Of a stretch of 14,942 bases of DNA, positions 1 through 7,064 are shown piece after piece. This DNA is from Paramacrobiotus metropolitanus. Lineage: Eukaryota; Tardigrada; Eutardigrada; Parachela; Macrobiotidae. The position numbers and the translations under genes are program-made. The stretch is taken from NCBI RefSeq assembly GCF_019649055.1, contig NW_026570431.1, positions 126,001 through 140,942 of the forward strand, read 5' to 3'. The stretch's first letter is position 1; each line of letters starts with the position of its first letter. A model generated the notes under the pieces. The model saw only the letters and a program-made list of their open reading frames with translations. It was not told the DNA's origin and searched no databases.

Positions 1-1307
1 ATAAAAATTTTGCATTTGTCAAGAAAGTTTTATTGAAGAAGTCGAAATAGGAGCTTCGCAGTACGATAAACAGCACCTAAAACAGTTTGATGGGAACACG
101 TGCTATTTCAAGTGCGATACTTCCACTTACAATATGCAGTACATTGACAGATAACAATGCATACCAACATAAATTGGTTTTTGGTCACTACCATGGCAAA
201 TTAAGAAAACACACATCGCGTAAGAAGATGAACAGACCGGAAAGACTACGCACAGCAAAAGTATACCCAGACTCCAGTACAATACGCACATGTACAATGT
301 AGGTATAGTTATTACGGTTGAATAGGAGTGATCCATACAATTCCCGTCCGTTAAGCGGCGTACGATTACACACATCATACAGTGCGTCACTCTGCAGTCT
401 GCGTCAGTGCTGCCGTAAACTGGGATCAAGCTGAAGTATTCTTTAAGTTATATGAAACTTAATGAAAGGTCCAATTTATAATCGGCTACCATAAAAATTT
501 CTTTAGAAGTCTAACCTGACTAATGAATACAGAATTGGTACTTACTTCTTTTCGTAACTGGACGTCTTCAGAAATTCTATTTTTTCGAGGGTGTAGTTGT
601 GCAGGAAGCGCAGGCTGATAGTTTCGTGAGCGTGATGATGAGTGTATCAGCCTGCCTTTCTTTTTATTTTAAACAAAAGCTTTTTGCCGCAAACCACGCA
701 GTGACTTTGCCAATCTGGCAGCCGAGTGTGCGTATTTTTATTAACAAAAACGAGATAACAATATATACCCAGATTTTACAAATCATCAGTTCCGATTAAA
801 ACAAACCGCATTTTCCACCTCACCAATAACAGAAGCTGATTTACCTCGCTATAATGCTAGTGAAATGTTCTACTGAATAAGTTACTCGGGACTACGGATA
901 AAGAAGTGCTGCAACCGCACATGTTTGCATGACTGCAGTTATTCACCTTAGTGCAGCTGCTTCGTGGTGTGGCTTAAGTGTTTTCGGCATCGGTTGTTTA
1001 TAATGTTTATAACGCAAATAATTCAAGAACAGGTGAACCGAGTTCAAAATTTTGAAGTACTCCGACAAGAGCAAACTTTTCTGAATCCAGTATAATCTAA
1101 GGAAACCAAAGGAAAAGCGCCTTGGGAGAGAAACATATCGCGGAAGCAGACCCGATTAATTTAGTTTATGTCGCCCATTCGTTTATCACAGTGGCGCGCT
1201 TAAACATCATTACGAGTAGAGAGCGAACCCGATTTATGGAATTGATTCGTCTGATCCCGCTAATGCGTTTTTTTAGAAACAGATCGTGGCGGTAATTTTC
1301 TTAGTTA
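1..1307. other. No gene supported, AT-rich flank
   Basis: I see no convincing coding exon here on either strand. Short open frames exist (for example a Cys-rich, hydrophobic frame on the minus strand at 127-429), but they overlap other open frames of similar length, lack clear splice sites and match no family I recognise. The only structured element is the hairpin at 610-655. The right edge carries the poly(A) signal of the Ig gene. Confidence 0.5.
610..655. repeat. Perfect 11-bp inverted repeat (hairpin)
   Basis: The arms GCAGGCTGATA (610-620) and TATCAGCCTGC (645-655) are exact reverse complements separated by 24 bases, and are followed by a T-rich run. The stem is too short for a typical microRNA precursor. 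Function unknown. Confidence 0.6.
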
Positions 1308-1313
1308 TTTATT
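1308..1313 (-). promoter_or_regulatory. Poly(A) signal AATAAA of the Ig gene
   Basis: The minus strand reads AATAAA about 85 bases downstream of the TAG stop of the Ig-domain gene. It lies at a plausible distance to end that transcript, and no earlier AATAAA is seen after the stop. Confidence 0.5.
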
Positions 1314-1396
1314 GATCGGTGCAGAGATATATAATTGCGCAGACAGCAGACTTGATATCCGAACACCAACTTTCGGTGCTATAATAAACTGAGCAG

Positions 1397-2388
1397 CTAT
1401 TGGTTGGTCACAGTGATCGTAGCGGTTTGAAAGACCCACTCATGGACGCCTTCATGCGGTCGGAAGAAGCACTGCAGCTCGGTGGCAGCGGTGGCTGGGA
1501 GATTTCCCACTTTTAGTGCGTAGTCGATAAACTGTCCGGGAAGATTACTGGGTACCGCTGGTTTCCGGTGGCAATTCACCGTGAAGATGGGCGGTTCCTG
1601 CGAGGAAGGCAGCGCACCGTACGGCAGCTCCGTGGGCGGCCGGTACAGACGGCCCATCCAGCGCCAGAAAACATGGTTATCCAGGTTGCGCAGGACTCCG
1701 TCTGGGAGTGGTAAACGGACGCGGCAGGGGATGGTCACGCTGCCGCCTACGCGGGTCAGGCGCGCCCCGCCCTCGGGCAGCGGCGCGAAGACTTCGCTGG
1801 CGCGGGTAATCAGTGGGAGGAGCGTGAAGCGGCGCAGAACGCGCGGCTGGCCGGTGTAGCTGCTCGCAGTGGGCGTGGCATCCACGCAAAGGATCGGCCC
1901 GCCCGAGTAGGCGGTGACGTTGAGGACCACCAGCTGCAGGCGGCGGTCACCCACCCGGCTGATGTTATAGCGCTGCGCAGGGTCTTCCGGCGGGGCGTGG
2001 CCTCCTTCGAAGACGGTGCGTCCGCGGTGCAGCCAGGTCAGCGAGCGCCAATCGCCCCCGGGCGGCGCCTCACAGCTGAACGTCGCGTCCTTGCCCAGGC
2101 GGGGGCGCCGCAGTTCCCCCTGCTGGAGGCGCTCATCCGGGGCCAACGCCAGAGTCAGGCGGTCGTCCTGCCGGCTGCTCAGCATCGCCTCCGCGATCAT
2201 GTCCTCCACTGCAAATAAGATAGATAATAGGAGTACCCTCTACACGAATCACGCCACTTACGGCTGCGCGCGGATGGCACGCTGGGCTGCGGCCATATAA
2301 GGGACAGCGGCAGCGGCAGGCATCCCAGGCACACGCTCAACGAGCTCAGCTGCAGCCACGCTAAATCACACACCACCCCGAAATGCAT
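1397..2388 (-). CDS. Secreted two-Ig-domain protein, two exons
   Basis: Predicted protein of 312 aa from exon 1 (2388-2262) and exon 2 (2208-1397) joined across a 53-base GT-AG intron. The phase-1 junction rebuilds a Leu codon and keeps the frame. The ATG at 2388 has an in-frame TAA six bases upstream. Residues about 9-32 are hydrophobic (LAWLQLSSLSVCLGCLPLPL) and look like a signal peptide. Ig domain 1 has Cys88, Trp101 and Cys150, with the usual L-x-L-x-x-x-N-V strand before the second Cys, but the normal D-x-G-x-Y-x-C is replaced by AYSGGPILC. Ig domain 2 has Cys204, Trp224/226 and Cys288, with an extra Cys254. Sequons occur at N124 (NIS) and N139 (NVT). The protein ends (VTNQ, TAG) right after domain 2 with no membrane anchor, so a secreted binding protein or receptor-like ectodomain is inferred; the ligand is unknown. 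The gene is far more GC-rich than anything else in the window. An ab initio model with further upstream exons cannot be excluded. Confidence 0.75.
2209..2261 (-). other. 53-base intron of the Ig gene
   Basis: The donor GTAAGT (from 2261) is a consensus match, and the acceptor TTATTTGCAG ends at 2209. Removing it joins AGC C|TG GAG with the frame kept open from the signal peptide into the first Ig domain. Read through, the upstream frame meets no partner domain, which supports splicing. Confidence 0.8.
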
Positions 2389-2400
2389 CGATTAATATCA

Positions 2401-3220
2401 ATGTTTTTGTAATTTTTTAACCGCAAAGTACTATACTTACGTACATACGCCACAGCAGGCACAGTGTTTTGTACGACGCAATTGTACGTTTGTCTGTCGT
2501 TTGTAGTAGTACTGTACTTACCAATTGCCTGATATCAACGTTGCAATGCTGTCTGTATCTCGGCATTTTTTTGCCGGAGTTTCACTGGCTTCGCTGTTTC
2601 TGTTGGTCCAGCTAACGTAAAAACGTCTACAAGAACATGTGTAGCTACCAACAAGAACAAGAAGAACATAATTATGGTGTTCTTTTGGTAATAATCCTTA
2701 ATAAACATATTTAATAATCCAATATAAAATTTGGAAATGTTAAAATTTAAATAGTTTAAATATTACGCAATCCATATGATTATTCTTTACTGAATAGTAC
2801 TGTAACAACTGTAACAACATCAGATTCTATTATAACTGTACAAGCATTCCATGTTACTGATAATAGGCGTATCCATGGGGATAGCCACCACTATCAGTAC
2901 GATTAATATTATTCTTATTACAGTCAACTACGCTGTATACTTATGCAACAATAACAACAATAGTACGTAATAATACTGTGGTAGTTTCGCACAAATTTAT
3001 TTTGACACTGTTGTTGTCATCTATAATAATGATTAGTACAAGGCGGCCTCGTGCATCCGCGCTCGGCACTTAACGATAAGTACTGGAAGTACTGGCTTTA
3101 TTTTGGAAAGGTCACTATAAAAATTAATATATAAAAAAGCTAGAAGTACGTACGGAAAACAATTTTGTTAGGACTATTGATTGCAATCGTATATACGCAT
3201 TCGTAACTGCATTTTATAAG
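2401..3220. other. AT-rich non-coding stretch upstream of the Ig gene
   Basis: No coding exon is visible. The stretch should contain the promoter and any 5' untranslated exon of the minus-strand Ig gene, but I cannot place a TATA box or start site with confidence. It has short imperfect palindromes, such as AAGAACA and TGTTCTT spaced by nine bases near 2670-2690, and runs of TA/TAA triplets. Confidence 0.5.
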
Positions 3221-3490
3221 ACGTAATGACGTTCGAACGTTTTTAATTTCTGACGTTCTGAATTTCCGACGTTCTCAATTTTTCACATTTGACGTTCGGA
3301 CGTTTTTAATTTTTCTCTTTCTGACGTTCTGATGTTCTGACGTCCTCACGTTCAACCGTTCTGACGTTCTTACGTTCTTACGTGAAAACTTACGTTGAAA
3401 GTTTTCACGTTCTGACAATCTGATATTCTCACGTTCTGTCGTTTTTATTTTATCACGTTTTGCGGTTTAACGTTCTTATTATTTCACGTT
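3221..3490. repeat. Degenerate TGACGTTC tandem array
   Basis: About 270 bases are built from many spaced copies of TGACGTTC and variants (TCACGTTC, TTACGTTC). A larger unit is visible: TGACGTTCG[AG]ACGTTTTTA starts at 3227 and again at 3290, a 63-base period. The first copy contains the perfect 12-base palindrome ACGTTCGAACGT (3229-3240). The core TGACG is a CREB/ATF half site in animals, but a minisatellite origin is the simpler reading. No protein frame runs through it. Confidence 0.75.
3380..3410. repeat. 12-bp inverted repeat inside the array
   Basis: The arms ACGTGAAAACTT (3380-3391) and AAGTTTTCACGT (3399-3410) are perfect reverse complements with a 7-base loop. The stem lies within the TGACGTTC array and shares its ACGT ends, so it probably arose from an inverted array unit. 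Confidence 0.7.
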
Positions 3491-3817
3491 CTGACGTTTC
3501 TTGCTATAATACTGTATTCCTGTGTTCGTACTTTGCTGTTGCTTCTCCAATAAGGACAACTTAATTTTGCTACGGTTATGAGTATGGATAGCGTGCAGTT
3601 GGAAAGGGGATGGTTGCAGATGAATACGAGTCAATAGATCGTCGTATAGAGAAAAGGGGGAATCGGCCAGTTGTTCCATGGGTCGAAAGTGGTGTAATAA
3701 AGTTGCTTTAATACGAGTACATGTGGCCAGTCAGTTGCAACGGTGATCTGCAGGTGCAGTTTCACTCAAGTGTCATATTTCCTGTGCTAAAAAAATGCAC
3801 AGCCGCTTACCGCTTAC

Positions 3818-3968
3818 GGTCGCCTGCCGGCCGCATACTGGGCAGGGAACACTGACAGGGGTCGTTGTAAGGAAAACGGAAGTTACTCAAGTTACGGGGC
3901 GCATCCTTGCAGACGCTGCAACAGTGCAACTGCAGCCACGCTTAATCACATATCACCTACAAATGCAA
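3818..3968 (-). pseudogene. Relic copy of Ig-gene exon 1
   Basis: The minus strand from 3968 aligns with exon 1 of the Ig gene (from 2388). About 70 bases are roughly 80 percent identical with two one-base gaps, including the shared block AGCGTGGCTGCAG. The start ATG is TTG here, and TAG follows in frame at the fourth codon, so it cannot code the same signal peptide. A donor-like GACC|GTAAGC at 3818/3817 matches the position and context of the real donor (AGCC|GTAAGT), with the exon 24 bases longer. I find no Ig exon 2 after it. Best read as the remains of a tandem duplicate of the gene; a dispersed repeat shared by both places is the alternative. Confidence 0.5.
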
Positions 3969-4172
3969 GAAAATGTCTTTGTACGGTACGATACGTTTAT
4001 ACGATACGTAGTGCCAGTTTTCAGTAGGATGCACTTGTACATATTTAGTGGTTGTTTTGTGTTATTTCCTGTCATGATCGCCATGAATTTTTGTTCTGCT
4101 TCAGAGTTTTAAGGACTCCAGAGTATGACTACTGATGATGATTATTATTAGTCGATTTGCGCTGTTTAATAC
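3969..4172. other. No gene supported
   Basis: A plus-strand frame from 3795 to 4112 stays open for 105 codons and ends in a hydrophobic stretch, but its first half lies antisense to the Ig exon relic and it matches no family I know. I treat it as chance. Confidence 0.4.
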
Positions 4173-4201
4173 TTGTATGTATCACGCATGAATACATACA
4201 A
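4173..4201. repeat. 10-bp inverted repeat
   Basis: TTGTATGTAT (4173-4182) pairs with ATACATACAA (4192-4201) across a 9-base loop. It shares the ACATACAA word with the nearby tandem repeat at 4272-4339, so both may derive from one repeat family. Confidence 0.55.
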
Positions 4202-4256
4202 CTAAGATGTTTTCGCACTTTCTATTAGCTGGCCCGGCCTACTTGTAAAGATAATT

Positions 4257-4363
4257 GTAACATACAAGTAAGATAACATACAACGTAATTTATAATTTGC
4301 GCGTAGATAACATACAACGTAATTTGTAATTTGTGCGTAATTTGTAACATACAAGTAAGATAA
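4257..4363. repeat. Two 34-bp tandem units between 20-bp direct repeats
   Basis: Two units, 4272-4305 and 4306-4339, start GATAACATACAACGTAATTT and end GCGTA, differing at two positions. They are flanked by two copies of GTAACATACAAGTAAGATAA (4257-4276 and 4343-4362). The nested direct-repeat layout suggests replication slippage or a small repeat-element remnant. Confidence 0.7.
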
Positions 4364-4903
4364 CGCACTCCCCGGATTATTAGTGTGGAATCTGTGTACG
4401 GATGCTGCCGTTACGAATCGTTTGAGTTTTTCAGTTAATGGGTACAGTAATTAAGCCAAACCGCGACAGCTACAACTAAGAGTACTGCGCATTTCAGTGG
4501 GTGTTCATGGAAGTACCGTCGGATATGAAGAGTACAATACCCATGGACTAAAGAATCGACCCGTAGTATCATGATCGAGATTTCTAGTGTACATATTGTC
4601 CTGTGTCCATGGCATAGTGGAGTGTTTTCAAATGGCTGTTTTGTTCTTCTTTTAGGTTTCTACAATATATACAAGTATGTAAACAGTATGATTAGAGACT
4701 AACTTGTTATTTTGTGCGATGTTGTGCCACGAGCGATATTACCGATAACCATATTCAACGTTTATGCAGTATTGTAGGAGAAAGTGCAATCACTTACAAG
4801 CGTTTCATGAAGGCTTTTACTTGACAGATGGCAGATTTACGGTGATAGTGGCATCGTAACTATCGTTACAGTCTGCACTGAACGGCAATTAATGCGGTCA
4901 ATT

Positions 4904-4948
4904 AATAGAAAGCAATCTGAAGACTACGAATGCGGTTCCGAATACGAA
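4904..4948 (+). repeat. Left copy of the 45-bp inverted repeat
   Basis: This is the left member of the inverted pair. It contains GCGGTTCCGAATACGAA, which is quasi-periodic in TTCG/CGAA words. The adjacent bases outside (GCGGTCAATT) do not match the outside of the right copy. Confidence 0.6.
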
Positions 4949-5522
4949 TCCCCGCCTCTTTTGCATACGTCATAGCCCTATTCGTTTCGTAAACCTTCCG
5001 TAAAGCACGAAATTCAAGCTTTGAATCGTAGCGTGTCTCCGGATAGCTGTCGATTCTGCCTGTCTTGATGGAATTCCGTTTGCTTTGGATTTTAAGTAGA
5101 GAAAACATTCCTCTTTTTTATGAGCTAAAAAAGTTTTTGAATACTCTTTTCACAATTTAAAAACAAATTTTTGATTGACATAAGGTATCGCGATTGAAAT
5201 TACGTTAAAAAATGCAACTTGTACGAGTCGTACAGGCGTATGCATCGAGCTCTACCGACCAATAGGAAAATTCTAAAAGCAGTTGGATCGAGTGCAGCTA
5301 GTTAGCTGGCAGTCGCCGACTTGGGCGGTTGAGCGCTTCCGGTCTGAAGCAGTTTTTGCCTGACCACTTCGGCCGTGCTACGTTTCGGGCACTTGTTATC
5401 ACTTCGGTAACATACAATTCGCCTTGCTCACTTCGGTACGCCCTCTTTTCGGCCACGGTTATTTTGGCTACTTGACATTTTAGCTTTTATTTTCCTTGTG
5501 TCAAGTTGTTACTTAGTGTTTG

Positions 5523-5557
5523 TTGTAAATTGTAAGCTGCTTACTTACAATTTACAA
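5523..5557. repeat. Perfect 14-bp inverted repeat
   Basis: TTGTAAATTGTAAG (5523-5536) pairs exactly with CTTACAATTTACAA (5544-5557) over a 7-base loop. It is the longest perfect stem I found in the window and lies near the middle of the 4904-6285 segment, followed by GC-rich AACCCGGGTCCCCGAGG. Confidence 0.7.
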
Positions 5558-6240
5558 GAAAACCCGGGTCCCCGAGGTCGCCACAACAATACGGACGATA
5601 CATGCACAGCTAGACCTGAGACTTTCTAGTTTTTTTAAAAGAGAAACTATTTGTTTTTTTTTAGGTTTTTTAGGTATCTTTGGTTTCTTTGGTCATACGT
5701 TTTGGTTTTCTTCTGTTACATTAATTTTGAATTATGAGAGGCTAATGGTGAGGTGATGCTGCAAGTGAACGTGGCGTAATCTGTGTTCTGTTCCAACAAA
5801 GTTTGTTTCTTTTCTGAATGTGAACTGATAAATGATCTGTTATCAGGTAGACACAACGCAACGCAACGCGTCATTACGCAACCATAAATACGCTTAGGTT
5901 ATAGATAATACTCAGCTTTATTTCTTGCCTACTTTCCTAATAAAGTAAGTATTGATCAAATTTATAGAAACAGATAAAAGTTGGCAACAATGCATCGACG
6001 CATTCTTTTAATCTTCTTTGTAAATGCAAGTTTGCAAATTTTTTAATTATTGATAATAATTAACACTGGTGGAATTTTGCCTGAATATACATAATGTGGT
6101 CGAATGTGAGTGGTGGCCGAATAAGCGTAACCGAAGTGTAAATGGCCGAAATCATCGGTACCAAACCGTTTCGACATCTGTTTCGGTCCGAATTTATTGT
6201 CAGATCTCGGATGCGGTTACGAACACCATTTCAATCCGTG

Positions 6241-6285
6241 TTCGTATTCGGTTCCGTATTCGTAGTGTTTAGATTACTTTCTAAT
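6241..6285 (-). repeat. Right copy of the 45-bp inverted repeat
   Basis: Reverse complement of the left copy with seven mismatches. Its outer end, CTTTCTAAT, runs directly into the acceptor-like CTTTCTAATAG at the start of the receptor exon, so the repeat abuts or overlaps the splice site of the gene to its right. Confidence 0.6.
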
Positions 6286-6287
6286 AG

Positions 6288-7064
6288 ATACAGCATGCAC
6301 GAAACCGAACCGAAAGCGATCGGATAAAGAAGACTGGCATCCAGATCCGTGTAATTGTAAACTGTGTAACTTTAACAAATGCATCACCAACCGCATAAAA
6401 TCTCGCAGTTTGGTCTCAGTAGCTCCATGCTCCAGAGACATTAAGCGCAGTTGTCCGTCAACCATGCAAGCGGAAATCGTGAAGGACAAAAGCCGGGCGT
6501 GGGAAGGAAGCACAACCTTAGCGCAGGTCCGAAACGGTGCCATTTACGGGAATGGATGATATGTCCATGGGTTACTCCGTGGCCCTGGGTTATTCTGGCA
6601 AGTTTTCCGTATGTCGTGTGGAAAAGATGGCAGTCAAGGAAACATGCTGCCAGGCTGATAAATTGCAAGACCGTTATCACTCCGTCATCAAATACTACAT
6701 CAGGAGGTATAGTCTTTTTTTCAAAATTGAATCCAAAGATCTATCTGTTGCAGTGTGTTAAATCACCATTGGTTTTCATGTAGTTCCCCAAGGAAATAAA
6801 TCTTACTGCTTTTTGGGGCACGGACCGATGCCAAGGACATCAAGCAAGTTTTTGGTGTTCTTTTTTATGGTGCTGATCGTTTTGTTAACCTGGATACCTG
6901 GGCAATTCTATTATTGGCTCTTCAAGCCGACTACTTTGGGGAACACAGTAACTCGTCTACTTTTCAACATGTCTTGCGTTTGTGACCCACTTGCATTTTT
7001 CTTTACAGCCAGAAAACAGAGGAGAATTAAGCCAGGAATTTCAAATGAAGCCATCTTCTCTTAA
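6288..7064 (+). CDS. 3' part of a rhodopsin-type GPCR, partial or decayed
   Basis: The last segment (about 6836-7064) is clearly receptor-like. TM6 reads FLVFFFMVLIVLLTWIPGQF, with TWIP in place of CWxP. TM7 reads LLFNMSCVCDPLAFFF, with DPLAF at the NPxxY position, then the basic helix 8 ARKQRRIK and a TAA stop. Upstream, a frame open from 6266 to 6553 (acceptor CTTTCTAATAG at 6287) is rich in Cys, Lys, Arg and Ser and would suit a long third intracellular loop. Another frame, open from 6522 to 6706, continues it with EKMAVKETCC and IKYYIRR. Joining needs either a 76-base intron (6527-6602) or a frameshift, then a 129-base intron (donor AG|GTATAG at 6707, pyrimidine-poor acceptor at 6835) giving IRRRTSSKF. 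TM1-TM5 are not visible; the possible transposon lies directly upstream. The ligand class is unknown; a long loop 3 is typical of amine-type receptors but not diagnostic. This is either a gene with distant 5' exons or a truncated relic. Confidence 0.5.

Larger units (their letters stand above)
4904..6285. mobile_element. Possible non-autonomous element with 45-bp inverted ends
   Basis: 4904-4948 and the reverse complement of 6241-6285 match at 38 of 45 positions by hand count, sharing ACTACGAAT, CCGAATACGAA, AGAAAG and AATCT. The similarity stops on both sides, so they act as ends of a 1.38-kb segment. The interior has no long open frame and no transposase. It has three CACTTCGG copies (5365, 5400, 5429) and a perfect hairpin at 5523-5557. 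No target-site duplication is obvious at the edges. It could be a MITE or foldback-like element, or simply two inverted copies of one dispersed repeat. Confidence 0.4.

Noticed and set aside
127-429. 100-codon minus frame, Cys-rich and hydrophobic.
   Set aside because: A second frame of 61 codons overlaps it, no signal or splice structure fits, and no family is recognised.
1581-2300. Long plus-strand open frames across the Ig gene.
   Set aside because: They are antisense shadows caused by the high GC content; the minus frame has Ig cysteines, tryptophans and a spliced signal peptide.
2552-2575. CGGCATTTTTTTGCCG, a stem with a T-run that looks like a bacterial terminator.
   Set aside because: The window is eukaryotic, the T-run is the loop rather than the tail, and no gene ends there.
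3795-4112. 105-codon plus frame ending in a hydrophobic stretch.
   Set aside because: Half of it is antisense to the Ig exon relic, and the other half has no partner exon.
5569-5583. Minus strand reads TGGCGACCTCGGGGA, like a retrotransposon primer-binding site for a tRNA.
   Set aside because: The flanking bases do not form an LTR end (no CA just before it), no matching second LTR or polymerase frame is seen, and the match to any specific tRNA cannot be checked here.
6660-6690. QDRYHSVIK resembling the DRY motif at the end of TM3 of a GPCR.
   Set aside because: The residues before it are charged and Cys-containing rather than a membrane helix, and it lies just before TM6, so it is more likely part of loop 3.
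6451-6783. Trp-rich plus frame (PWVTPWPWVILASFPYVVW) that could pass for a membrane helix.
   Set aside because: It is out of frame with the stretch that has better codon use over the same bases, and six Trp in a short span is typical of a shadow frame.
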